This document shows positions 26,292 to 34,436 of a stretch of 64,000 nucleotides of DNA, one piece after another. The number at the start of each line of letters is the position of its first letter. Positions within the stretch are counted from its first letter, which is position 1. The notes beneath the pieces were generated by a model that was given only the letters and a program-made list of their open reading frames with translations, was not told where the DNA came from and did no database searches. Position numbers and translations under genes: made by a program. This DNA is from Candidatus Obscuribacterium magneticum (GTDB lineage Bacteria > Elusimicrobiota > Elusimicrobia > F11), in assembly GCA_020523905.1 (NCBI GenBank), contig JAJAPZ010000007.1, positions 1 to 64,000 of the forward strand. Reading direction: 5' to 3'.

Positions 26292-26353
26292 GCTGGCCGG
26301 AAAACGCGCCAGCTCGGGGTCACATCGCTGAACTTAGCTGGGGTGCTTTCCGG
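26292..26353 (+). promoter_or_regulatory. Structured 5' leader with alternative hairpins
   Basis: The 227-base gap 26186-26412 contains nested pairings: CCGGAAA (26297-26303) with TTTCCGG (26347-26353), and inside it CCAGCT (26309-26314) with AGCTGG (26336-26341). A competing hairpin GCTGGC (26292-26297) with GCCAGC (26308-26313) uses the same bases, so the two folds exclude each other. The gene at 26413 follows with an AAAGGAG site. No known riboswitch consensus was recognised. Confidence 0.4.
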
Positions 26354-26412
26354 TCACAACGTGATGAATCATGCAAAATTAAACGGGGAGAAATCCCTAA
26401 AGGAGTACGACA

Positions 26413-27264
26413 ATGAAGAAAACAAGAGTCATTGTGTTGGCTGCCCTTGTCTGCGCGGTGGGACTCATAACTGCGCCGGCATCGGCGGCCTTCACGAGCT
26501 TACAGACGGCTGTGTCGTCAGCGGTCGTGTCTGTTGGAGGATCGCCGACGGTCAGCTTTTCGTTGGCGCTTCGTGTCCTCACGTCAACGACGACACCCAA
26601 GACCATCATCGACTGGGGTGCTGTTAATGCGGGGACGGGATGGAAAGTCTCATCGACGACCATCATGCTCGATTATTCGGTTACGAATGGGGCGGGTGGC
26701 ATCCAACTCTACACAAACAATAAATCGGCGGGTGGGACTACACTCTATCCCCGGTTTTTTGATCCGACGACAGATCCAAATCCCAATGACATAGCGAACC
26801 ACAACCTGGATTCAAATCCGGCCGGGTTGCTATGGAGTAGCGGTTTGGCGACCTCGTCTCGGACGTTGTCCATGGCTTGGACGATCAAGACGAGCACCAA
26901 GGTTGTGGAGTTGAGTGATCCTGTGAATGGCCTCGGGGCTTCGGATCCGACGTCAGGTCCGATCTCGGGTTATAACAACAGGTTCCAATGGGTGTTTATG
27001 CGTGACAAGCAAACACCGGCCATTGACTTCAACGGCAACGGTACTTGGCCCGATCCCGGTACCGGTGAAGATGCGTTTGTGGATGGCGAAGCAGGTTCCA
27101 CCATCGCCGACAGCAATGGTGTCCACTACGGCCAGGCTCCGACTGAATTCACGGGGCCCAATACCGGCCGAGCGTGGATCTATCTCCAGGCCAGCTTCAA
27201 CACGGCCTTGGCGGGAGCCACGTATCGGACAAACACGGTCACTGTTGAGTCCTTCACTGAGTAA
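26413..27264 (+). CDS. Small secreted subunit-like protein
   Basis: This 283-residue protein has a signal peptide (VIVLAALVCAVGLITAPASAA). The mature protein is Ser/Thr/Gly-rich and strand-rich. Its second half shares an ordered set of motifs with the C-terminus of the 1310-residue protein at 29506: GGIQLYTNN near 95, HNLDSNPAGLL near 130, FQWVFMRD near 190, NGVHYGQAP near 236 and WIYLQASF near 255. No named family is recognised. AAAGGAG precedes the start. A hairpin with a T-run follows the stop, and a chaperone-like gene comes next. A secreted fibre or surface-layer subunit is my best reading. Confidence 0.55.
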   Translation: MKKTRVIVLAALVCAVGLITAPASAAFTSLQTAVSSAVVSVGGSPTVSFSLALRVLTSTTTPKTIIDWGAVNAGTGWKVSSTTIMLDYSVTNGAGGIQLYTNNKSAGGTTLYPRFFDPTTDPNPNDIANHNLDSNPAGLLWSSGLATSSRTLSMAWTIKTSTKVVELSDPVNGLGASDPTSGPISGYNNRFQWVFMRDKQTPAIDFNGNGTWPDPGTGEDAFVDGEAGSTIADSNGVHYGQAPTEFTGPNTGRAWIYLQASFNTALAGATYRTNTVTVESFTE

Positions 27265-27274
27265 CTGATCGCTG

Positions 27275-27301
27275 AACAGACGTCTGTTTGGGAGTTTTTT
27301 T
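27275..27301 (+). terminator. Palindrome plus T-run after the small secreted protein
   Basis: AACAGACGTCTGTT (27275-27288) is a perfect palindrome that can form a 5-bp stem with a 4-base loop. It is followed by TGGGAG and seven T (27295-27301). The short stem suggests a partial terminator that would leave the first gene expressed above the ones downstream. Confidence 0.45.
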
Positions 27302-27316
27302 AGGGGCAACGAGAGG

Positions 27317-27333
27317 CGGGAGGAGCCCTCCCG
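27317..27333 (+). other. Second hairpin in the same gap
   Basis: CGGGAGG (27317-27323) pairs with CCTCCCG (27327-27333) around a 3-base loop, 16 bases after the T-run. It may stabilise the upstream message end or the downstream message start. The chaperone-like gene begins 52 bases later, with GAGGAGG just before its ATG. Confidence 0.35.
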
Positions 27334-27384
27334 GCTTCTCCCCCTCTCTTGCCTTGCCTCCCAACCCGGCGCCGAGGAGGAGAC

Positions 27385-28167
27385 ATGAAACGAATGCGGA
27401 GCTTGAGATTTTGGCTGCTTTGCGGGCTCAGCATGGCGGGCGTTCGTCCGCTGGCAATCTTCGCGATTCAAGTCACGCCGGGCTACCAGGTGATTACCGT
27501 GGCGCCCGGCCAGAAGGCAAAAGTACAGGTGACACTGACCAACACGGAGCCGAACGAATGTAAAGTCTCTCCGGATGTCAAGAACTGGTTTGTCTTGCCG
27601 GCCAACGAAAGCATTAAGGTCGCCGATTGGTTAAAGGTCGTCAAGACTCCTTTTGTGCTTAAACCCGGCCAGACGAAGACCCTGACCTACACAGCCCTGG
27701 CCCCCAAAAATGCCGTCGGTGAACTGGTGGGGATGGCCACTTTCCTGACGGAAGGCCCCGTCGTGCAGACGGTTAATTTGCAGATCAGCGTGGCGATCTA
27801 TGTGGCGGTCAAGGGAACGGAGAAATTCAGCGGAACCGTTGATTCCATTGAGATCATCCCTTCCGATGGTTCCCTAAGAGTTGCCGTCCTCATGAAAAAC
27901 ACGGGCAATGTGCATTTGAGGCTTCGGGGCTTTGTGAGAGTCTGCAACGAATCAGATGTTCCCGTGGTGATGGTGCAAATACCGCCGGGCCGTCCCATTT
28001 ACCCCGGTCGGGATAAAGCGCTGATGGGCGAAGCGAAGGATGCCGTGTTAAACCCCGGCCTTTATATTGTGGATGCTTCTTTTACAGATGAGATCCGTTA
28101 TATGGAAATTTCGACGGACAAAAAGACGTTCAAATTGGAAGGAAAGGAGAAAGTGGTGGTGAAGTAA
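27385..28167 (+). CDS. Fimbrial-chaperone-like secreted protein
   Basis: This 260-residue protein has a hydrophobic signal region. Two Ig-like domains follow. The first carries TPGYQVITVAPGQKAKVQVTLTNTEPNECKVS and a later FVLKPGQTKTLTYTALAPKNAVGELVG. The second begins KFSGTVDSIEIIPSDGSLRVAVLMKNTGNVHL. The layout resembles pilus-assembly chaperones and DUF916-like proteins, though family membership was not confirmed. ATG 27385 has GAGGAGG upstream; an earlier in-frame start at 27349 lacks one. Its place between a secreted subunit and large secreted proteins fits a periplasmic assembly factor. Confidence 0.55.
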   Translation: MKRMRSLRFWLLCGLSMAGVRPLAIFAIQVTPGYQVITVAPGQKAKVQVTLTNTEPNECKVSPDVKNWFVLPANESIKVADWLKVVKTPFVLKPGQTKTLTYTALAPKNAVGELVGMATFLTEGPVVQTVNLQISVAIYVAVKGTEKFSGTVDSIEIIPSDGSLRVAVLMKNTGNVHLRLRGFVRVCNESDVPVVMVQIPPGRPIYPGRDKALMGEAKDAVLNPGLYIVDASFTDEIRYMEISTDKKTFKLEGKEKVVVK

Positions 28168-28180
28168 ACCATCGTCGCTT

Positions 28181-29494
28181 ATGATGCGGAGTCGACGGCT
28201 TCATCGAAGTTTGGTGTGGGCGGTTGGACTGGCCCTCTTTCTTTTGTGCGCGGGAGGGCTGGTGCGGGCCTTTTTGTTTGCTTTCACCAGCGTCCACACC
28301 GAGACCCTGACCGCGGAGGTCTTTATTCGAGAAATCCCTAAGCCGGTCGTCCTTCTGCACACGGTTTTGCGTCGAATATCCCCGGTCACTCACCTGGCGA
28401 TTATTCAAGGGGAAGCCGGCACCAATCCCCGGAATATCCGCATCGCGTTCCCTTCCCGGATTACCGCGGCTTCGAAACGGCCGGCGGCGGCGGGGGATCA
28501 GATTCGGGTGACGGTGTCCTTCAAGATGGTCGGGCCGGGAGAGGAGGAGTCCAGCATCCCTTTAAGTGAGCTTCCTCCCGTGATTGGCCCGGACCCCCTC
28601 GCCTTTGCCTTCCAGGTTCCCGCCAGTTCTATTACCACAGGACAATTCCTTTACAAGATAAGGGCAGAAAGGCTTAAGGATTATGGGTTTGGTTGGGAGT
28701 CGGTCACCGAAACCTGGTATCCGGTTGAGGCCGTCACAAGCACCCGGGCTTACGTCAATGTGGGTATTACAGCCGCGGCCAGTGAGGTGCTCGGCCCTCA
28801 AGGAGGCCGCGTCGTGGTGAATAACGGGAATCCCAATGTCGGGATGACGGCCCTCGATATCCCAGCGGGACTATTACCCACACTGACGACGGTCAATTTG
28901 GATGAACTGGCCGCAACGGATCCGCAGGTCCCGTCGCCGAACGCCTACGTAGGGCCTTTTGCGGTTTACCATCTTGATCTCGGCCCGACGTTTCGGGGGT
29001 ATATGAACCTCTCCCTTTTGTACCCCGATTTTATGTTCCCGGAGGGGCAGCGGGGATTGTTCGACGGCACGGAGATTACGGAAGGCTTGGCGTCAATTGC
29101 CTGGTGGGACGGTTTCAAGTGGCGCCTCGTCGGCGGGAAGGCGGATCCCAACACGAATTTGGTGAGCGTCCGCATCAGCAAAGCCGGCTTGTATGCAGTC
29201 GTGGCCGCGGCGGGGGCCACGCCTCCCGAACGCCGGCCGGCTGAGAAAATCATTACGCCGAATGGAGACGGCATGAACGACACCGCCCAATTCTTTTTCA
29301 ACGATTTGTTTGACAACATTAAGGTTGATATTTTTGATGTTTCCGGCCATCGCGTCCGGACGATGATGAGCAATGAGACCTCGGAATGGGATGGCCGGGA
29401 TGAATCCGGGAAAATCGTGGAGAGCGGCGTTTATATTTATCAATATACGGTCGAAGGAGAACGCGTCAGCGGCGTCATCGCCGTGGCGAAATAA
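28181..29494 (+). CDS. Secreted protein with FlgD/CHU_C-like C-terminal domain
   Basis: This 437-residue protein has an N-terminal membrane or signal segment (VWAVGLALFLLCAGGLVRAFLFAF). A central strand-rich region includes GPQGGRVVVNNGNPNVGMTALDIPAG. The last 80 residues read IITPNGDGMNDTAQFFFND, then KVDIFDVSGHRVRTM, WDGRDESGKIVESGVYIYQY and a final GVIAVAK. This matches FlgD Ig-like and gliding-motility-associated (CHU_C) C-terminal domains, which act as sorting or anchoring modules in Bacteroidota. A sorting role here is inference. It starts 13 bases after the chaperone-like gene and 11 before the large protein. Confidence 0.65.
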   Translation: MMRSRRLHRSLVWAVGLALFLLCAGGLVRAFLFAFTSVHTETLTAEVFIREIPKPVVLLHTVLRRISPVTHLAIIQGEAGTNPRNIRIAFPSRITAASKRPAAAGDQIRVTVSFKMVGPGEEESSIPLSELPPVIGPDPLAFAFQVPASSITTGQFLYKIRAERLKDYGFGWESVTETWYPVEAVTSTRAYVNVGITAAASEVLGPQGGRVVVNNGNPNVGMTALDIPAGLLPTLTTVNLDELAATDPQVPSPNAYVGPFAVYHLDLGPTFRGYMNLSLLYPDFMFPEGQRGLFDGTEITEGLASIAWWDGFKWRLVGGKADPNTNLVSVRISKAGLYAVVAAAGATPPERRPAEKIITPNGDGMNDTAQFFFNDLFDNIKVDIFDVSGHRVRTMMSNETSEWDGRDESGKIVESGVYIYQYTVEGERVSGVIAVAK

Positions 29495-29505
29495 ATCGAA
29501 GATTT

Positions 29506-32500
29506 ATGAATAGAATCGCGCGAAAAATCCCAGGACTATTCTTTTTCGGGATATTCCAGGCTGCATCATTATTTGCTGTGGCGACAATGGAATACACGAC
29601 AGACCTGGGCCCGATTAATGTTTCCACATTCACCTATGGACAATGGGGCACGATAACCGTCAACCAAGATTTTGCCGCGTCGGATGCTCCTGAAGGCATT
29701 AAAGTTCAACAAAATGTTGTTGGTGCCGGCGGTGGTGGATGGTATTTATTGAACACAGTCGGATGGAATGATTGGAATGTCGTGTTACGTGACTTTTCGG
29801 CGTATGATCGTATCCGTTTTTGGTTAAAAAGTAGCGCTGCCGTGGCGATCGAAATTGAGTACCAGACGGGTGCGTCACCTGTGAATGTTTCATCTTCCAT
29901 CGCGAGCACAGGCAATACGTGGAGGGAATTTATTATTCCGCTAGGCACGGGGGGATTCGGCCTCACTCTCGTTCAGATGCAAAATATTCGAGCTCCGTTC
30001 AAGTTTACGTCAGCAGCTGCGGGGACATGGTACATAGATCATGTGCGCTGGACCAAACCTCTCACCAACATTCTTTTCTATCCTACGAGCACGCAGGTCA
30101 ACCCAAACCGTCACCGGCAGTTCACGGTGGAAGGGCGCAATACCACCAACGAGCTGGTCATCGTTTATCCGCAATTTCCGGCTACCAGCGCGGGGACGAT
30201 TGCGGGGACGATTGGTGCGACGGGCAAAAGCCGCTCCATTGTTTTGACCGCCTCCGGTGCCAGCGGAAACATCACCGCCTCGGATAGCGGCATTAACCGA
30301 ACGGCCGGTGTCACGATCACCTCAAACAATCTCGACAGCACCTTTGGGCTTTTAAGCGAGACGATTCCCGGAGCGATCATCGATACCGATTCCAAATTGT
30401 TCATGGAAAACAGTGCGGATGCCAGACAGGTGGAGGTCTTTGACGAAATCAATAGCGACAATCGGGAGGGCCTAAAAAGGTTTAAGACAATCGTCCATCC
30501 CGCCATTACGCCCGGTTCGACAAATTGGACCGGGTGGTTTATCCAGTGGGGCTTTGACGGATCCTCCACGACGACGGTGGACATGTCTAATTATTACGAC
30601 GGTTCAATTCGATTCTGGTTCAAAGGTCCGCCGGCGTTGGCCACAAAACTTGAGGTGGGCGTCCGTTCCAGCAACGTTCCCGAAGGATCCCTGTCCAAAA
30701 CGTTGTTGCGCAATTATGTGGCGTTCGATAATGTGTGGCGTCCCGTCGTCATTCCCATTTCTCTGTTTGCGAAGCCTCCCCCCTATGCCGATCTTTCGAG
30801 AATCAAGGTTTTGTTCAGCGTGTTTGCCTTGGGGGACACCGGTTTGACGGATCAAACCTTTTATATCGATAACTTAAGGTGGGATACGCGGATCCCCGGT
30901 CCGGTGGCGTCTGTGACGGTGAGCCCTTCTTCGACGACCATCCCCACCAATGCCTCCCGTCAGTTTGTCGCCTCTGCCGTCGATGCCGCGAACGTCTCCG
31001 TCGACATGTCAAGTCCCATATGGAATTTGGGGAATGCGTGCTTGGGCACACTCGTCCCCAAAGGCCCGACGGCCATTTTGAACAGCGGTGTGTCCCTCTG
31101 TCACAGTATGATTACCGTTTCATCCAATGCAGTGTCGGCCACCAGTGATGTGACGATCATTGACTATGTCCCAACGCAAACGTTTAACGTTTATTCTGAT
31201 GCGGGAGCTGGTGGAGGAGTCGGCGTCGCCCATAATCCGGAAACCTCCTTTGGCCTCTCCGAACCGAATGATGGAACGGCGCCGGAAGGTGTCAAGTTCA
31301 TGCGTTCGACCTACACGCTGGTTAATACACCGGGTCAAACCAATGCCTACGGTTTGTGGTTTGTTGAATCGGTGAATTTTCCTCAGTTTATGTCTTTCTA
31401 CTCCCCCAGCGATAACGGCTATCTCCAATTTTATGTTCGATCCAGCAAGGATCTGACGGCCGGAATCCGGTCCAATAATATCGCCGCAGGAACGGAACGA
31501 TCGAAGGTGACCATGAGCGAGTTGGGCCTTGTCTTGGATGGGGTCACGTGGAATAAAGTATTTATATCCATGGATTTTTTCGCCCGTCTGGAACCTCTTC
31601 TGGACTTCAGCCAAATCAAGACATTCTTCTATATAGGCCCCCTGGTGAATCAAGCGGGGCTCACGCCCGATCAGCAATTTGACGTGGACAATGTGAAATG
31701 GATGACGAACAGTCCCCGTCAACCCGACGTCAACAAGGTCTATCAAGGATTGGTGGTCAAGCAAGAGCCGTCGGGACTCGTTCGTTCTTATGATGCCTTG
31801 CCTCAATCCGTGACGTATGACAATGCCATCGCCGCCATGAATTTCACCTATCGGAAAGATCTGTACAAAGCCCAGGCGGTGTTCAATGTCTATAAGGCGA
31901 AATATGGCGTCGGCGGGGGATTTGCCGGTTTTCATGATGAGTATGATGTCACGGCCCCCGGCGTCATTCTGGATGCGGATCGCCTGGCCGGCCCCAATGC
32001 TTGGATGCTCCTGGCCCTGGAGCATTATCGGAGCGTGACGAGCTCGACCACCTATGATGCCATGATGAATGGCATTGCCAGCTGGCTCAAGAATAATCTG
32101 CAATCGGGAGATGGCGGTGTCCAGTTCGGTTACGTAAACAACGTGCTCCAAACCAGTAAGTCAACCGAACACAATTTTGATTGTTACGCGGCCTTTAAAG
32201 CCTACGCCCGTATTTTCGGTGACACCCAATTTGATACAGCGGCCAACAACGTTTTAACCTGGTTGACAACGAATAACAAAGGCTGGAATGCGGCCGAGGG
32301 GCGATTCAACGTGGGGACAGATCCTGGGGGAAATGCCGATCCTCGGAAGGCGTTAGATGCCTATTCCTGGGCGCCCCTGGCCCTATCCGGATATTCGTCG
32401 CTCCTCCCCTTGGCAGAAGTGGATTTTTCAACGCATCACGTGTGTGATAGGACGGGGGTGGACGTCACTGGTTTTGATTTTGTCCCCCCCGCCAGCGTGA

Positions 32501-33438
32501 CGCCGGATAAAGTGGCCGTTTGGTTGGAAGGCACCGGCCAGATGGCGCTGGCTTATTTGGTTTCGGGGAGCACGCTATCATGGAGATATTATTTGCAGGA
32601 AATTGAGAAGGCCGTTTCGCCCAACTCTCCGACCAGCCAGGGCATTCCCTATGCCACCAATGCCGGCACGGGATTCGGCGGTTTCACCATGGATTCCCTG
32701 CATCCGGCGGTCAGTGCCATGGGATGGTATCTCTTCGCCAATAATCAGTTTAATCCTTTCAAGCCTGTGTCGGATATTTCTGTTGAATTACGAAATATAT
32801 CGAACGACCAACTGACCAACACCATTGGTTGGACGGTTTCGGCTCCCGCCGGCTGGACACGCGCCGATCAATACATACTCCTCCGGGCCAATCCCGTCTC
32901 CTGGGACCCTTGGGGGGTCCAAATTTACACGGATAATCAAAACGGATCACACCCCATACGGTATGTGGATCCCACCTCCGGAGACCCCCATAACATTGAC
33001 TCCGACCCGGCCGGCCTGCTTCTATATATCGTGGGACATTCAACGACGAGTACGAAGCTTTCCCTGGCTTGGAGCATTAATGATTTGAAAATCCAGGGAC
33101 CACTTTCGGTGGACATGGATGCTTGCCCTCGAAGCCCCGCCTTTTACCAATGGAATATGATGAGAGATTATTCCAGCCCCTCTCTTGTTTTGGACGGGCG
33201 ATGCGGGGGAGTGACCTCCACAACGGCTTTCGCCAGAGATGGGGATTTTGATTCCTCTCTTTTGCTTCACCAGGTAACGTTCAGTGGTCATATCTACGAT
33301 GGCATTCACTATTTACAAGGGCCCAGTTTCTCTACCTCGTATCCCCCCGATTACATTTTTCTCCAAGCCAATTTTGGGTCCGCCGCGGCCCAGTCGAATT
33401 ACCAAGCCCCCATCATCATCGAGTATTACAGCCAGTAG
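29506..33438 (+). CDS. Large secreted multidomain carbohydrate-binding / alpha-toroid protein
   Basis: This 1310-residue protein has a signal peptide (LFFFGIFQAASLFAVA). It carries three jelly-roll (CBM-like) domains at about 30-190, 275-465 and 555-735. The last two are preceded by BIG2-like Ig segments such as VTVSPSSTTIPTNASRQFVAS. Residues about 745-1085 look like an (alpha/alpha)6 toroid of the kind found in some glycosidases (GGFAGFHDEYDV, STEHNFDCYAAFKAYARIF, AVWLEGTGQMALAYL). The last 220 residues match the small secreted protein at 26413. The first domain of the 19404 lipoprotein pair is also related. An adhesin or surface enzyme carried on a fibre is the best inference. Catalytic residues are not proven. 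Confidence 0.65.
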   Translation: MNRIARKIPGLFFFGIFQAASLFAVATMEYTTDLGPINVSTFTYGQWGTITVNQDFAASDAPEGIKVQQNVVGAGGGGWYLLNTVGWNDWNVVLRDFSAYDRIRFWLKSSAAVAIEIEYQTGASPVNVSSSIASTGNTWREFIIPLGTGGFGLTLVQMQNIRAPFKFTSAAAGTWYIDHVRWTKPLTNILFYPTSTQVNPNRHRQFTVEGRNTTNELVIVYPQFPATSAGTIAGTIGATGKSRSIVLTASGASGNITASDSGINRTAGVTITSNNLDSTFGLLSETIPGAIIDTDSKLFMENSADARQVEVFDEINSDNREGLKRFKTIVHPAITPGSTNWTGWFIQWGFDGSSTTTVDMSNYYDGSIRFWFKGPPALATKLEVGVRSSNVPEGSLSKTLLRNYVAFDNVWRPVVIPISLFAKPPPYADLSRIKVLFSVFALGDTGLTDQTFYIDNLRWDTRIPGPVASVTVSPSSTTIPTNASRQFVASAVDAANVSVDMSSPIWNLGNACLGTLVPKGPTAILNSGVSLCHSMITVSSNAVSATSDVTIIDYVPTQTFNVYSDAGAGGGVGVAHNPETSFGLSEPNDGTAPEGVKFMRSTYTLVNTPGQTNAYGLWFVESVNFPQFMSFYSPSDNGYLQFYVRSSKDLTAGIRSNNIAAGTERSKVTMSELGLVLDGVTWNKVFISMDFFARLEPLLDFSQIKTFFYIGPLVNQAGLTPDQQFDVDNVKWMTNSPRQPDVNKVYQGLVVKQEPSGLVRSYDALPQSVTYDNAIAAMNFTYRKDLYKAQAVFNVYKAKYGVGGGFAGFHDEYDVTAPGVILDADRLAGPNAWMLLALEHYRSVTSSTTYDAMMNGIASWLKNNLQSGDGGVQFGYVNNVLQTSKSTEHNFDCYAAFKAYARIFGDTQFDTAANNVLTWLTTNNKGWNAAEGRFNVGTDPGGNADPRKALDAYSWAPLALSGYSSLLPLAEVDFSTHHVCDRTGVDVTGFDFVPPASVTPDKVAVWLEGTGQMALAYLVSGSTLSWRYYLQEIEKAVSPNSPTSQGIPYATNAGTGFGGFTMDSLHPAVSAMGWYLFANNQFNPFKPVSDISVELRNISNDQLTNTIGWTVSAPAGWTRADQYILLRANPVSWDPWGVQIYTDNQNGSHPIRYVDPTSGDPHNIDSDPAGLLLYIVGHSTTSTKLSLAWSINDLKIQGPLSVDMDACPRSPAFYQWNMMRDYSSPSLVLDGRCGGVTSTTAFARDGDFDSSLLLHQVTFSGHIYDGIHYLQGPSFSTSYPPDYIFLQANFGSAAAQSNYQAPIIIEYYSQ

Positions 33439-33562
33439 TTTATAGTTTGATTTATCTCTCATTCCATGCCGTGAATTCAGTTCGTTTTTTAAGTGTGACT
33501 TTTGGCAATACCCGTGGCATTTGTGTGACATCCTCTTTACAATAGAAGGGTGAGGTATCCCG

Positions 33563-34402
33563 ATGGGTATTGATATCATTCACTTGGGCGGCGAGACGCG
33601 GTCCTTCGATCCGGCGATCAAGATCGAAGACTTGGGTTCGCCGGCATTTCAAATGTTTCGTCTTCCCAACCAACCGATGGTCATCTGGATGATGACCAAC
33701 CCGCTCAATAAGACCCCGTTCCCGTGGTGGCCCTATGAAGTGACGATTGACGACGACCTTCGCGACTTGAATCAAACGTGGCGTGTCACAAACCCGCAGA
33801 ATCTTTTTGACATCCTGTTTTTAACGCATCTTCAGAAACAGATGATGGGGAATATGTTTGTTATTTTCCCGGGGAATTTGAAAACCGTGGGCTGGACATC
33901 GCTACGGGAGGTGGACCAAGACACCTATAAACGGGGCCAGGGCTGCGTCTACCATCTTAACAGCGCCTATGATGGCAAGATGAGCGTTAATTGGGTCCCT
34001 TTCTGGGCGCCTCAGAGCATCGTCCGCAATCCTCCCTTTGGGAGCTTGTGGCGGCTTTTTGCCAATAGCGTGGGGGACGAGGAAACGCGCTGCCTCACCT
34101 TTTTGGGATTATCCAATCCGCAGTTTCTGCCGGAGATCGTCAATCTCCTCATCGAGAAGGATGACGAACGGTCGGAGAAGTTGTCCGTCCTTGTGGATTG
34201 GTTTGGGGTTTATTCCTCGCCCTTTAGTCCGAGGAACGCTTCCTCTTTTATTGTTTATACGCGCAACCAAGACGTCCTGAAGAAGTTGGGAAAGTTTCAA
34301 GAAGAATTTTTGGCCTTGTCTCGGCAAATCCAAACGGAATTGCTGATCGATCCCCATCCGAGATCGGTGCTGCGCATTCTCACTCGCCTAGTGGCCTTGT
34401 AA
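33563..34402 (+). CDS. Hypothetical cytoplasmic protein
   Basis: I do not recognise this 279-residue protein. It has no signal peptide or membrane segment. It is rich in aromatic and proline residues in the first third (PNQPMVIWMMTNPLNKTPFPWWPYEV), has a mixed alpha/beta centre and ends in a helical stretch (KKLGKFQEEFLALSRQIQTELL). GGGTGAGG-type sequence lies upstream of ATG 33563. TACAAT at 33538-33543 could be a -10 box, and GTGTGAC occurs twice, 30 bases apart, at 33493 and 33523. It stands alone between the fibre-like cluster and the DUF922 gene. Confidence 0.55.
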   Translation: MGIDIIHLGGETRSFDPAIKIEDLGSPAFQMFRLPNQPMVIWMMTNPLNKTPFPWWPYEVTIDDDLRDLNQTWRVTNPQNLFDILFLTHLQKQMMGNMFVIFPGNLKTVGWTSLREVDQDTYKRGQGCVYHLNSAYDGKMSVNWVPFWAPQSIVRNPPFGSLWRLFANSVGDEETRCLTFLGLSNPQFLPEIVNLLIEKDDERSEKLSVLVDWFGVYSSPFSPRNASSFIVYTRNQDVLKKLGKFQEEFLALSRQIQTELLIDPHPRSVLRILTRLVAL

Positions 34403-34436
34403 AGAAATTTACCTATAATCCCAACCAATACATCTC

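Noticed and set aside
26186-26412. GEMM-type c-di-GMP riboswitch
   Set aside because: The conserved core segments of c-di-GMP-I (such as GGACGCAAAGCC) and c-di-GMP-II motifs are not present. Kept only as an unclassified structured leader.
33503-33520. Sigma-54 promoter (TGGCA...GGCA) before the orphan gene
   Set aside because: The GG and GC elements are 11 bases apart instead of the required 10, and the match to the -12 box is poor.
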